Positions 19,467 through 28,039 of a stretch of 64,000 nucleotides of DNA are shown here, piece after piece. The notes beneath the pieces are model-generated. The model saw only the letters and a list, made by a program, of their open reading frames with translations. It was not told where the DNA came from and ran no database searches. Position 1 is the stretch's first letter. Each line of letters opens with the position of its first letter. The stretch is from Paenibacillus sp. XY044 (GTDB taxonomy: Bacteria; Bacillota; Bacilli; Paenibacillales; Paenibacillaceae), in contig NZ_NQMO01000002.1 in the NCBI RefSeq assembly GCF_002257645.1, forward strand, positions 992,001 through 1,056,000. The letters are read 5' to 3'. The position numbers were made by a program, and so were the translations under genes.

Positions 19467-20039
19467 ATGGATAAGTTAAAAGAAAGAATTTTACAAGAAG
19501 GCGTCATCATTTCGGAGCAGGTGCTGAACTTGGACGGTCTGCTCAATCACCAGGTGGATCCGCAGTTGACGATGGAGATGGGAAAAGAGTTTGCTTCCCG
19601 GTTTGCCGAAGCCGGCGTGACCCGGGTCGTTACTGTGGAATCGTCCGGGATTGCGGTGGCCTTTGCGACGGCTTACGAGCTTGGCGTGCCGCTGGTGTTC
19701 GCCCGCCGCAAGAAGACGCTGCTGGCCGATCCGGACGCTCTTTGCGAACGGGTTCCTTCGTTTACCAAAGGAATCGTGACGGATATTATGCTGTCGCGTC
19801 ATTATATCAGCGAGCAGGATAAAGTGCTCTTTATCGATGACATCATTGCCAACGGGGATGCCGCGCGGGGACTTATCAAAATTATTGAACGCTCCGGCGC
19901 TGAATTGGTCGGCCTTGGTGTCGTCGTAGAAAAATGCTTTCAGGCAGGGGCCCGTACCATCCGGGAGCAGGGCATTAGCATTGAACCGCTCGTCCGAATC
20001 CAGTCGCTCGAAGGCGGCGTCATCACGTTTGCGGAATAA
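19467..20039 (+). CDS. xpt: Xanthine phosphoribosyltransferase
   Basis: A 190-residue purine salvage enzyme converting xanthine and PRPP to XMP. The PRPP-binding loop is VLFIDDIIANGDA (about residues 120-132), and length and sequence match Bacillus Xpt throughout. The leader (19376-19466) does not contain the purine riboswitch often seen before xpt in this phylum; it has only a possible hairpin joining TTGGG and CCCAA. No pbuX gene follows, so the usual xpt-pbuX operon is split. A GGGGG-rich site leads to the ATG. Confidence 0.93.
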   Translation: MDKLKERILQEGVIISEQVLNLDGLLNHQVDPQLTMEMGKEFASRFAEAGVTRVVTVESSGIAVAFATAYELGVPLVFARRKKTLLADPDALCERVPSFTKGIVTDIMLSRHYISEQDKVLFIDDIIANGDAARGLIKIIERSGAELVGLGVVVEKCFQAGARTIREQGISIEPLVRIQSLEGGVITFAE

Positions 20040-20095
20040 GCCCGGGATGAAAGCCCGTTTCGCCGCATTTTCCGCGGATAAATCGAAACAATTTC

Positions 20096-20124
20096 TTTCA
20101 ACCGGCCGTCTTTTGGCTTATAAT
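20096..20124 (+). promoter_or_regulatory. Probable promoter of the gene at 20158
   Basis: A perfect TATAAT (20119-20124) stands 17 bases after a weak -35 (TTTCAA). Confidence 0.45.
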
Positions 20125-20157
20125 ATGTATTAGATGATCATGAGGGGAGGCAGCACA

Positions 20158-20487
20158 ATGGGGAAAGAACCGATAACCGAACAGTATTTCATTGATAAAT
20201 TGGCCAAAGCAAAGGATCACTTTGAAAGAGCGCTTGATTGCAAGCATACCGAATTCGATGACCTCTATCCCTATATAATGGAGCATCCTCAGTTTTTTTG
20301 GTATAAACGCTACGTGGCCTGGTCAGAATTGCTGACCATCGTGGGCATGTGTGATGAGTTAGACTTCTCCTGGAAGGAATTGTTTACCCCTCATCAAGTT
20401 GAATATCTGGAAAAACGAGTGATGTCGTCGACGGTGCTCGATTATTGGTACGAGAAGAATGACAGTAAAGAACACGCACAACGTTAA
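20158..20487 (+). CDS. Conserved hypothetical protein, 109 residues
   Basis: I do not recognise a family. From the ATG at 20158, chosen for the GGGGAGG eight bases upstream, the protein has 109 residues. It is acidic-aromatic (WYKRYVAWSELLTI, FSWKELFTP), with no signal peptide, no membrane span and a predicted all-helical fold. It has its own promoter and terminator, which supports an independently expressed cytoplasmic protein. Confidence 0.7.
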   Translation: MGKEPITEQYFIDKLAKAKDHFERALDCKHTEFDDLYPYIMEHPQFFWYKRYVAWSELLTIVGMCDELDFSWKELFTPHQVEYLEKRVMSSTVLDYWYEKNDSKEHAQR

Positions 20488-20550
20488 TTGCTGAACGTCA
20501 CCAAGATCGGTTCAGATGATTAATATACACACCTTTATACGCACATTTCA

Positions 20551-20584
20551 GGATCAGCGGCCCATTGGCTGCTGGTCCTTTCTT
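20551..20584 (+). terminator. Terminator of the 109-residue protein gene
   Basis: A 12-bp stem (GGATCAGCGGCC / GGCTGCTGGTCC, two G-U pairs) with a 4-base loop is followed by TTTCTT. Confidence 0.8.
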
Positions 20585-20678
20585 AATAGAACTCCATTGT
20601 AAGAGATGCGGGAAAAGCATATACTTATCCATGTTCATTACTTGAAGAGGTTGCTTCAGAAGCAAAGGAGGATTGCAG

Positions 20679-20894
20679 ATGATCAGCGATGAGGAATTGG
20701 ATGCGTACCGCCAATCCGGAGAACAGGTCCGGGTGGTTCGCGACGGCATCGAGAGCAATGATGTGACAGGGATTGTTGTGGCTTGGGACAACAGCCAGGT
20801 GCTGATCCGCCGCCGCAACCGCAAAGTGGTCAAGCTGGACCGGAACTACTGGTACCAGCCTGTGAGCACTCCGCGGCAAAGCCCTCTGGAATAA
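20679..20894 (+). CDS. Small basic hypothetical protein, 71 residues
   Basis: The ATG at 20679 stands seven bases after AAAGGAGG, an excellent site. The protein looks like a small beta-barrel: a charged N-terminus (SDEELDAYRQSG), then strands with GIVVAWDNSQVLIRRRNRKV. This is reminiscent of KOW/SH3-like nucleic-acid-binding folds, but no family is recognised. A hairpin follows the stop. Confidence 0.65.
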   Translation: MISDEELDAYRQSGEQVRVVRDGIESNDVTGIVVAWDNSQVLIRRRNRKVVKLDRNYWYQPVSTPRQSPLE

Positions 20895-20898
20895 TAGT

Positions 20899-20947
20899 AG
20901 AGCCGTCTGGTTCCCCTTGGTATATATCAGGGCCACCAGGCGGCTCT
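20899..20947. terminator. Hairpin between converging genes
   Basis: AGAGCCGTCTGG pairs with CCAGGCGGCTCT (one G-U). Neither side has a strong T run, so termination strength is uncertain. Its right arm touches the stop of the minus-strand gene. Confidence 0.5.
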
Positions 20948-21408
20948 TATGGTTTGGAGCCCTCCTGGTAATAGGCAGCAGCAGGGTGAGGCATATGCGG
21001 AGTGAAAGAATGTGAGGGAAGGAGAGAACGGTCTTCGGGAGAGAAGGGATCCAGCCCGAGATAAACTCTCATCCGAACGAGCATCTCGTTGCGAAAAGCC
21101 GGCCAGAGAATATTCATTTCGTCGGTATAGCCTCTGCAGGAATAATCCGCCCTGACACCGGCGTCGTCCTGTCCGATCCGAAGGATCCGGATCTTACGTC
21201 TTCTCATTTCCCGTTTGACTTCAGCGAGCAGCGTTCCGGCCTGCCGGTCGCCGTTCACGATCAGTTCCGAATACAGCTGGGGTGTCTTGAACACGCCGCT
21301 CTCCTCCATAATCCGAATGTCCCGTTCAAACACTTTATGAATAAAAACCAGAAGCAGGTAACTCTTGATCAATGATGCTTCTTCCGGAGTCATCCCGGGT
21401 GTCGCCAT
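20947..21408 (-). CDS. Conserved hypothetical protein (YhjD-like?)
   Basis: From ATG at 21406-21408, eight bases after AGGTGG, the protein has 153 residues. An upstream GTG at 21420 is possible but less well placed. It is a soluble helical protein with a central region ADYSCRGYTDEMNILW, which recalls small Bacillales proteins such as YhjD; this is a weak memory-based match. The C-terminus is rich in Pro and His. No function can be given. Confidence 0.6.
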   Translation of the reverse strand: MATPGMTPEEASLIKSYLLLVFIHKVFERDIRIMEESGVFKTPQLYSELIVNGDRQAGTLLAEVKREMRRRKIRILRIGQDDAGVRADYSCRGYTDEMNILWPAFRNEMLVRMRVYLGLDPFSPEDRSLLPSHSFTPHMPHPAAAYYQEGSKP

Positions 21409-21529
21409 CCTTATCACCACCTACACGAACTTATGTTCTTATTTTACCCGCAAATGCCTGTATTATTCAATACATAGGAACTGGAAATTCAACGGGATTA
21501 GGAAGGGAATAAACTTTTTTGAAAAAGTG

Positions 21530-21558
21530 TTGACTATACTTGTCCACCATGGTATGAT
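21530..21558 (+). promoter_or_regulatory. tRNA-Leu promoter
   Basis: TTGACT and TATGAT lie exactly 17 bases apart, 52 bases before the tRNA. A small stem (GAAAGAT / ATCTTTC, about 21574-21590) lies in the leader. Confidence 0.75.
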
Positions 21559-21609
21559 CTATCTTGTCGCCGCGAAAGATTGAATCTTTCAAAAGTGACC
21601 GACCGATTT

Positions 21610-21693
<84 letters not shown>

Positions 21694-21702
21694 TACATAC
21701 AT

Positions 21703-21739
21703 AAGGCGTTCCCGTTTGAACAGCGGGGACGCCTTTTTT
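21703..21739 (+). terminator. Terminator of tRNA-Leu
   Basis: AAGGCGTTCCCG pairs with CGGGGACGCCTT (one G-U) and ends in six T. Confidence 0.9.
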
Positions 21740-21858
21740 GTGTCTGTACCCGTTACCTCACGGAGAGGTTGAACGGGGATTTTTGCTATACATAATTCCT
21801 CCAACATCCTCAAACAATGAAACCACATCGTGAGCTACCGAGTAAAGGAGGAAGTTGC

Positions 21859-22767
21859 TTGAATACATCATCTTTCAATAAGCGGCATCATGGCTGGCGG
21901 AATATTGCGGCAGCGGGGCTGGCGCTTACGGTTGCCCTGTCAGGTCAAACCGCCTTCGCGGATGGGAAACGCACATTTGCGGTGGAGCGGGCCGTCAATG
22001 TACAAGCAGAGCAGCCAACGACAGATAAGCGGCAAAGTGAAGTGAAGCCGAATAAAAAGGTCGCGATCATCATTGACGACTTCGGTAACGGACAAGGCGG
22101 GACGGAAGAAATGCTGTCCATGCCGATCAAGCTCACCGTGGCCATCATGCCGTTTCTTCCCACCAGTAAAACCGACGCGGAATTGGCCCATAAACGGGGA
22201 TACGACGTCATTGTCCATATGCCGATGGAGCCAAAACAGGGCAATCCCAAATGGCTTGGACCCGGCGCTATTACCTCCAATATGACCGATGAGGAAGTTC
22301 GTAAACGGGTGGAGGAGGCTATCGACAACGTGCCGTATGCGGTCGGCATGAACAACCATATGGGATCGAAAATCACCGGAGACGAACGGATCATGTCCGT
22401 CGTGCTTGAGGTTTGCCGCGAACGCGGGCTGTTCTTCGTGGACAGCAAGACCAATTACCATTCCATTGTCGGCAAGCTGGCTGTGCAAATGGGAATGCCT
22501 CCAGTCGCCAACAACATTTTTCTGGACGATCAGCACACCATCAGCCATATCAGCAGGCAAATGAAGGCGGTTGAAACCTGGGCCAATGAACATCAGAACT
22601 GCGTAACGATAGGGCATGTCGGCGTGCAGGGGAAAAAGACGGCGGAGGCCATTCGCCAAAGTATCTCCGGGATGCAGAATTCCGTGTCCTTCGTAGGAAT
22701 CGGTGATCTGGTCCGGGATACCTGGGATTGGAAGCCGTCTCCTATAGTGCCGTCAAATAATAATTGA
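21859..22767 (+). CDS. Divergent polysaccharide deacetylase (YibQ-like), secreted
   Basis: The TTG at 21859 is chosen because AAAGGAGG ends seven bases upstream. The 302-residue protein has a signal peptide (about 1-36, ending near AFA). A divergent polysaccharide deacetylase domain follows, with IIIDDFGNG (Asp near 72), HMPMEP, GMNNHMGSK and SKTNYHS. These replace the usual NodB motifs. Members probably act on cell-wall or lipid-linked glycans; the reaction is not firmly established. Its 3' end overlaps the convergent cwlD-like gene by 26 bases. Confidence 0.85.
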   Translation: MNTSSFNKRHHGWRNIAAAGLALTVALSGQTAFADGKRTFAVERAVNVQAEQPTTDKRQSEVKPNKKVAIIIDDFGNGQGGTEEMLSMPIKLTVAIMPFLPTSKTDAELAHKRGYDVIVHMPMEPKQGNPKWLGPGAITSNMTDEEVRKRVEEAIDNVPYAVGMNNHMGSKITGDERIMSVVLEVCRERGLFFVDSKTNYHSIVGKLAVQMGMPPVANNIFLDDQHTISHISRQMKAVETWANEHQNCVTIGHVGVQGKKTAEAIRQSISGMQNSVSFVGIGDLVRDTWDWKPSPIVPSNNN

Positions 22768-23452
22768 TTCCGTTCGCAATGGCCTGGGCAATCTTGAGCT
22801 GTCCACGCCGATTGCACAGCATCGCCCGGTCTGCGGCATTGCTGAGAAATCCGGTCTCAACGATGACGGCAGGATCTTTGACCTGATTCAGCAGGTAAAA
22901 TGGACTTCCCAGCCGGATGCTCCCCTTCGTCAGGTACAGCGGGTTGAGCTGCTGCTGAATGCTGTCGGCGAGCAGGACGCTTCGCCCTTCGTTCTGGTGA
23001 AGCACAAGAGCTCCATTTTTTGAAGAATTACGGCCCCAATTGACGTGAAGGCTGACGACGATCAAGGTTGGCAGCTGCTGGCTTAACTCCTTGCGCTGCG
23101 CGAGGTCGCGCTTATGGCGGGAAGAGCTTCGGAGCCAATGATTGTCATCGCTGAGGGCGTAATCGGCAGTCCGGTTCAGAACCGCGTCGTATCCTTGGCT
23201 GCGCAGCAGCATAAACAGTTTCTGGGCGATAGCGAGGTTAATGTCCTTTTCCAGAATGTTCTGAAAGGAAGTACCTCCATCGATGCCGCCATGTCCCGCA
23301 TCAACGATGATGACTTCATGCGGAAAGGCCGGGTGCTCCGGATAGGCGTCCGTACTTTTGTATGCAGGGGATGCAGCCAAAGCGGATGAGCCTCCTGCAC
23401 ACAGGATTGCCGGGATCAGGAGAATTGCGGCGATCAAGTTTTTGATAGGCAT
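22742..23452 (-). CDS. cwlD: N-acetylmuramoyl-L-alanine amidase, CwlD type
   Basis: The ATG at 23450-23452 follows AAAGGAAGG and opens a normal signal peptide; a longer open frame upstream lacks one. The 236-residue protein has the Amidase_3 zinc site: VDAGHGG (His54), Glu68 in LEKDIN, SLHVNW and the catalytic VETGFLS. Its short form with only this domain matches CwlD, which cleaves the peptide side chains so that muramic delta-lactam can form in the spore cortex. Assignment to CwlD rather than another Amidase_3 enzyme is by domain layout and length, as the usual cwlD neighbours are absent. Confidence 0.8.
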   Translation of the reverse strand: MPIKNLIAAILLIPAILCAGGSSALAASPAYKSTDAYPEHPAFPHEVIIVDAGHGGIDGGTSFQNILEKDINLAIAQKLFMLLRSQGYDAVLNRTADYALSDDNHWLRSSSRHKRDLAQRKELSQQLPTLIVVSLHVNWGRNSSKNGALVLHQNEGRSVLLADSIQQQLNPLYLTKGSIRLGSPFYLLNQVKDPAVIVETGFLSNAADRAMLCNRRGQLKIAQAIANGINYYLTAL

Positions 23453-23625
23453 AAAAAATGGCCTTCCTTTCGAAACGGGATTTGAGCGTAAAATCGATAT
23501 CGAAGTTAGAATGTGCAATAAACGGTAAAAAATGCACCGCTCGCTTTCCTTCGTTTAGATTACGGGATCTCTGCGCAAACTAAGAGCATGGCAGAGCTGT
23601 AATTTGGCATGTGGGGGGAATGGAA

Positions 23626-23844
23626 ATGGCCAGTGGAGATGAACTTGTAAAATACATTACGGAGCGCGTCGTCAGCTACATGGAAACACCAAAGGAAGAA
23701 CGAAGGAAGCAAAAATATAAAGAGCCATGGACGGTGAAGTGGTTTGGTATGATTCCATTCAGCCTGTCCCAGCTGGGAGGCGGTGCCGCGGACAAACGCA
23801 GGCAGAAGCGGCGGAAGGTCAATACGCGGAACCTTCATGACTGA
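23626..23844 (+). CDS. yqzE: YqzE-like small protein
   Basis: A 72-residue basic protein beginning MASGDELVKYITERVV and carrying SYMETPKEERRKQK and KWFGMIPFSL, the YqzE hallmarks. In B. subtilis yqzE lies beside the comG competence operon; its role is not known. The ATG at 23626 is preferred because the G-rich site GGGGGGA lies six bases upstream. The proximity to yqhG/yqhH keeps a loose Bacillales neighbourhood. Confidence 0.85.
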   Translation: MASGDELVKYITERVVSYMETPKEERRKQKYKEPWTVKWFGMIPFSLSQLGGGAADKRRQKRRKVNTRNLHD

Positions 23845-23846
23845 AC

Positions 23847-23894
23847 AAAAAAGGACGCGGACCACGTATCATACGAGGTCCGCGTCCTTTTTTT
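23847..23894. terminator. Strong bidirectional terminator
   Basis: Seventeen paired bases (A6-GGACGCGGACC / GGTCCGCGTCC-T6) enclose a 13-base loop, with T runs in both directions. It serves yqzE and the converging secreted-protein gene. Confidence 0.95.
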
Positions 23895-23939
23895 CGGATG
23901 AATGCAGGTAAGGGCAGAAATAGATGCTTATGAGCGACA

Positions 23940-24926
23940 TTAGGGACGGGCATGAAACTCTCCGGCAGCCATCAGCATGGAGACGGGGAGGTACCGGCTT
24001 CCGGCACGTCCTGTGGCCGCGTAGCTGACCGCAGGAGCGCTCGTGGACGGGGACCATATCTGGACACCGGTTACCGCAAACGGCGCCCCATAGGACGCAT
24101 TCCGGCCGGGAGCGGTGAAGATTAGGCTGCCGCCGGACGTGACGGCTTTCAGCAGATCGTCTCCTCGGCTGATGTTCAGCCGGGGTGACGTCATCCAGAG
24201 CAGGTCGTCATAAGGATCGCCGCCGCTTTGCTTTGCAACCGCGGACGATGACTTAAGGTGAAGACCTTCCTGATTCGTGACGATTTCCGTTCCGGAGACG
24301 GGAGTGGAGCTTGCGGACACCGCATTCCCCGGTAATCTTTCCAAAGTCAGTGCGTCAATGTACATCGCCGGCTTGCCGGGCAGGATCACTTTCCATACCG
24401 GCAGCATCGCCATATATTGGGCTTGTATCTGGACGTTCGCAGGGATACCGGGTTGATCCGGAATAAGGGCATCCTCTGCCAGCCGGTCATGAAGCGCATC
24501 GCTGCTGTAAGGGATGGCCGGGCCGCTGCCGTATTCGCTGAGCATATATCCGCCTTCTTCCCTGGCGGTGAATATTAAATATCCCAGCTGCTTGCCGTTC
24601 TCCGAGACGATCGCAAGCCAGCTGTGGGTTCCGGGTCCGAGCGGATAATAATCGATGGCTGCACCGCTCCACTGCTGAAAATTGGACTGTGCGGACAGCT
24701 CGCGGACGACGGAGTCGGCAAAGTTCTTCAGCGGGGCCGGCACAGCCTGCATGTCTGAGGCAGACGTGAACCGAATCAAGGCTGTCCGTACGGGGCTTGC
24801 AGTTTTGACGGCAGCGGAGCTGACCGCTGCGGCCGACTGCGGGATCACCGTGCCTGCGACCGGCCAGGCGCAGCTGACGGCACAGGTCATCGCCATCACT
24901 TTTAATGCGAGAGATATGATCCTCAT
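23940..24926 (-). CDS. Secreted protein of unknown function
   Basis: From ATG at 24924-24926, eight bases after GGAGGG, it has 328 residues. A signal peptide covers about residues 1-35. The mature part is soluble and rich in Ser, Ala and Gly, with beta-type segments such as LGYLIFTAREEGGYMLSEYG that recall small repeat folds in Bacillales secreted proteins. MYIDALTLERLPG is another landmark. No catalytic motif is recognised. A conserved-looking N-terminal half and a compositionally biased C-terminal half suggest two domains. Confidence 0.7.
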   Translation of the reverse strand: MRIISLALKVMAMTCAVSCAWPVAGTVIPQSAAAVSSAAVKTASPVRTALIRFTSASDMQAVPAPLKNFADSVVRELSAQSNFQQWSGAAIDYYPLGPGTHSWLAIVSENGKQLGYLIFTAREEGGYMLSEYGSGPAIPYSSDALHDRLAEDALIPDQPGIPANVQIQAQYMAMLPVWKVILPGKPAMYIDALTLERLPGNAVSASSTPVSGTEIVTNQEGLHLKSSSAVAKQSGGDPYDDLLWMTSPRLNISRGDDLLKAVTSGGSLIFTAPGRNASYGAPFAVTGVQIWSPSTSAPAVSYAATGRAGSRYLPVSMLMAAGEFHARP

Positions 24927-25068
24927 CACATTCACCCTCCTCTACTTTCAGAGCTATATTGACATCATTGTAGCGGACAAGCCGTAAAAAGGCTGTTGCA
25001 AGGTGTCGGGCTTTGGGGCGCAGGCACGGGTCTTTTTTTGCCTTCTTTTAGCGAGGGAGGTCAGATGC

Positions 25069-26010
25069 TCATGGACGGGCGGACCTTAAGTGAAACAGAC
25101 CGCAGGTTATGGCGGATAGATTCACCTTAGGTTCATACTGCCATGTCATTTCGCTGCGCCGGTTGTCGTATTGCTCCCGGATGGCCGCAAGCTTCTCTTG
25201 GTCCGGTTCCTTCAGCAGATCTTCGTAATACATGTCGATGACCGCGAGTTCTTCCCTAAGGCGCTCCCTGGCCGCCTCCGCCCAGGCATAATCCTCGCTT
25301 GCCAGCAGACCCTTCATATGCTTTTCCAGCAGATTGGCCGCGCCTGCGAGCGACAGGCTGCCCGGCTGGAGATGGATATTCTCGGGCAGCCGCGGCCCGA
25401 GCTGAACCGTGTCCAGACGCCGGGTAAACTGCGGGTCGATCTGCCCGGTCACCAGCGAAATCCCGATAAAATGCAGCGCCTCTTTTTTTACGTCACAGGT
25501 CATCTCGACCTTGAAGCAGACGCCCAGCCACGGCTCGTAGGGGGCTGAGAACAGCGTCTCCCGCTGCAGTGGGCCCGGCTGCTCGAACAAGTACACGCAG
25601 GAGCCCTCCTGACGGGCTACGGCCCAAATTTGCTGCAGCCGGCTGCTGCCGTACGTAACATCTTCGCGGGGAATCCGTCCCGGACCGATCCGCGGCCCCG
25701 TCGGATTAACCCCGAAATACCTCGACAGAATGCTGTCCTGCGGCTGGGGCTGCGAAGAAGGCGGCGGGGTTGCAGCCGCCTGTTCGTTATATTTGTCCGG
25801 ATCAAAGACGAAGGTGTAGGAGAGGGTCTCCGCCTCTGCCCCAGTCCGCTCAATAAAGCCCCAATAGTAGGGGCGGTTGGTGAGCTGTTTATCCGCCTGC
25901 GGAGACAGCTTGACCGTCACGTGGTGTGGAGACTTCTCAATGATGCTGCATTCGGTCGTTTCCAGATAGGTCAGCACTTGCTTCTGAACTTCCTGCGGGG
26001 ACAGGCTCAT
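25069..26010 (-). CDS. yqhG: YqhG family protein
   Basis: A 313-residue cytoplasmic protein of the Bacillales YqhG family, which has no known function. It contains the segments PQEVQKQVLTYLETTECSI and YYWGFIERTG, and a Pro/Gln linker (PPPSSQPQPQ) near residue 85. A helical C-terminal part follows with the regular spacing EEDYAWAEA-like, then YDNRRSEMTWQYEP. ATG at 26008-26010 is preferred over the TTG one codon upstream because it lies seven bases from GAGGAGG. It overlaps the yqhH stop (TGATG), so the two are translated together and probably act together. Confidence 0.85.
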   Translation of the reverse strand: MSLSPQEVQKQVLTYLETTECSIIEKSPHHVTVKLSPQADKQLTNRPYYWGFIERTGAEAETLSYTFVFDPDKYNEQAAATPPPSSQPQPQDSILSRYFGVNPTGPRIGPGRIPREDVTYGSSRLQQIWAVARQEGSCVYLFEQPGPLQRETLFSAPYEPWLGVCFKVEMTCDVKKEALHFIGISLVTGQIDPQFTRRLDTVQLGPRLPENIHLQPGSLSLAGAANLLEKHMKGLLASEDYAWAEAARERLREELAVIDMYYEDLLKEPDQEKLAAIREQYDNRRSEMTWQYEPKVNLSAITCGLFHLRSARP

Positions 26011-27755
26011 CAAGCTTCCTCCTCAATCACGGTTTCCGCTTCCTCGTATTCGATCTCACGTTTGATCTGGTCAAGCGACTGTCCCAGCGAGCTGACCTTG
26101 CTGCGGATTTCCTCATCCGACTCCGATTCGAGGAACAGCTTGTACAGGCTTTTCTCGAACGATTCCTTTTTCTCAAAACGCTCCAGAATGACATCGAGGC
26201 CCCCGATGACCGTTTCGAACATGTTGATCTTTTCGTGCAGCAGGTTCAGGATATGCTCCTCGATCGTTCCAGTGGTGGACAGGTTATAGATTTTTACGTC
26301 ATTCTTCTGACCAAGCCGGTGCACGCGGCCGATCCGCTGCTCCACCCGCATCGGGTTCCAAGGCAGGTCAAAATTGATCATATGGTGGCAGAACTGCAGG
26401 TTGATGCCCTCGCCTCCGGCTTCGGTCGCGATCATGACCTGGGCCCGGCCGCGGAACAGGTCCATCATCCAGTCTTTTTTGCCCCGGTTCATTCCGCCGC
26501 GGTACGGTACACAGGATAAGCCGTGCTTTTGAAAATACTGCAGCAAATATTCCTGTGTCGCCCGGTATTCCGTAAACACGATGACCTTCTCGTTCATTTC
26601 CTTGATCAGCTCGATCGTCTTTTCGGCCTTCGTGTTCGCCTTGATGTTCCGGATCGCGTTCACGAGCTCCCACACCTCGGCCGTGAGCGGGGAGTCGTCG
26701 GGGATCTTCTTGGACAGGTTCACGAGGGTCAGGAACACGGCGTCCCGGCTGCTGCACACCTCGCGCTGCAGGGTGACCAGGGACAGCATGCTGCTGAGGT
26801 TGCCCGCGGACGCTTTGTACTGGTTCTTGACGAAGGAAGTCACGCCGTCGTACAGCGCCTGCTCTTCAGGGGAGAGCTGCAGGCTGACGTTGCGGACCGT
26901 CCGTTTGGTGAACTCCACCGGGCCTTCGCCGCGCCGGTTGCGAATCATCACCTTCGCCAGCTCGTCCCGGAGCTGCTCCTCGTTCTTGGCCTGCCGTTTG
27001 CCGACGACGAAGTTGGCCGCAAAATCCCCCTGCCGCCCGAGCTGGCCGGGCTTCAGCAGGGTAATGAGGTTGAAGAGCTCGCTCATATCGTTTTGAACCG
27101 GCGTTGCGGTCAGCAGCAGGCAGTACTTTTTCCGCAGCTTCTGGATAAATTGGTAGTTCGTCGTTTTCTTGTTCTTCAGCTTGTGCGCTTCGTCGATAAT
27201 GAGCATGTCGTATTCCTGCTCCATCAGCATGTCCTTGTGAGGTTCACGCTTGGCGGTATCCATGGAGGCGACGACGACGTCGGAATGCCAGGAATAGGCC
27301 TTTTTCTGCGCGACCGCCGGGATGCCGAATTTGCTGTTCAGTTCGCGGACCCACTGCAGCACCAGGGAGGCGGGTACCAGAATCAGCACTTTGGATACCA
27401 GACCGCGCACCATATATTCTTTTAAAATCAGGCCGGCTTCGATCGTCTTGCCCAGTCCAACCTCGTCGGCCAGAATGGCTCTTCCGGACATTTCAAACAG
27501 CACCCTCCGCGCTGTGTCGATCTGATGGGGAAGGGGGGACAGGTCCTGCAAATGCTTCACACACTGCAGCTCGTCAAAGCTCGTCACCAGCCGCGCCTGT
27601 TCACCCTGAACGGCCAGCTGGAACAGCCGGAAATCCCCCCAGGGGCCTCCTTTGTCCAGGCGGGATTCCAGGTTATCCAGCCAGCTGCGGTCAATATTCA
27701 GGGGAACGGGGAGGTCCCCGGCCTGCGCCCCGCTACCGAGATGAGAAGTTTTCAA
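26010..27755 (-). CDS. yqhH: SNF2-type helicase/translocase YqhH
   Basis: The start is TTG at 27753-27755, seven bases after a perfect AAGGAGGT; an open frame upstream has no such site. The 581-residue protein is a superfamily 2 SNF2 ATPase: motif I ADEVGLGKTIEAG, motif II IIDEAHKLKN, motif III LLLTATPVQN, and the helicase C half with GGEGINLQFCHH and QRIGRVHRLGQ. SNF2 proteins move along duplex DNA to remodel bound proteins, often RNA polymerase (RapA-like). Pairing with YqhG is conserved in Bacillales, but the job is unknown. Confidence 0.88.
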   Translation of the reverse strand: MKTSHLGSGAQAGDLPVPLNIDRSWLDNLESRLDKGGPWGDFRLFQLAVQGEQARLVTSFDELQCVKHLQDLSPLPHQIDTARRVLFEMSGRAILADEVGLGKTIEAGLILKEYMVRGLVSKVLILVPASLVLQWVRELNSKFGIPAVAQKKAYSWHSDVVVASMDTAKREPHKDMLMEQEYDMLIIDEAHKLKNKKTTNYQFIQKLRKKYCLLLTATPVQNDMSELFNLITLLKPGQLGRQGDFAANFVVGKRQAKNEEQLRDELAKVMIRNRRGEGPVEFTKRTVRNVSLQLSPEEQALYDGVTSFVKNQYKASAGNLSSMLSLVTLQREVCSSRDAVFLTLVNLSKKIPDDSPLTAEVWELVNAIRNIKANTKAEKTIELIKEMNEKVIVFTEYRATQEYLLQYFQKHGLSCVPYRGGMNRGKKDWMMDLFRGRAQVMIATEAGGEGINLQFCHHMINFDLPWNPMRVEQRIGRVHRLGQKNDVKIYNLSTTGTIEEHILNLLHEKINMFETVIGGLDVILERFEKKESFEKSLYKLFLESESDEEIRSKVSSLGQSLDQIKREIEYEEAETVIEEEA

Positions 27756-27965
27756 GCCTTGTACCTCCTTCATAGGTTCGTAAACTCGCGTAACAGTAGT
27801 ATGCACGTAAACCGGAGAGTTCATAACCTCAGCATGGAAGGGGCATCCGCTGATTTTCACAACTTTTTTCAAAGGAACCAACGTAAAAAAGTGAGATTGA
27901 CGGAGATATGCAAAGGTTGTCCCGGAGTGAAGAGCTTTCATGGCTTAAATTTCAGGATTGAGTCG

Positions 27966-27994
27966 TGGAGTAACAATATATGGTATAGTATAAT
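27966..27994 (+). promoter_or_regulatory. nrdJ promoter
   Basis: A perfect TATAAT (27989-27994) is preceded by only a weak -35 (TGGAGT, 17 bases away), which overlaps the first NrdR box. The mRNA would start near 28001, giving a leader of about 200 bases. Confidence 0.5.
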
Positions 27995-28019
27995 AATCAA
28001 TGCACACAATATATGGTAC
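27971..28019 (+). promoter_or_regulatory. Pair of NrdR boxes upstream of nrdJ
   Basis: Two 16-base boxes with the NrdR core AATATATGGT lie at 27971-27986 and 28004-28019, 33 bases from start to start, close to three helical turns as for known NrdR pairs (consensus ACACWATATATWGTGT). NrdR is the ATP/dATP-sensing repressor of ribonucleotide reductase genes. The -10 box sits between the two sites, so binding would block RNA polymerase. Confidence 0.8.
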
Positions 28020-28039
28020 ATGACGAGCGGATTTGTGTT

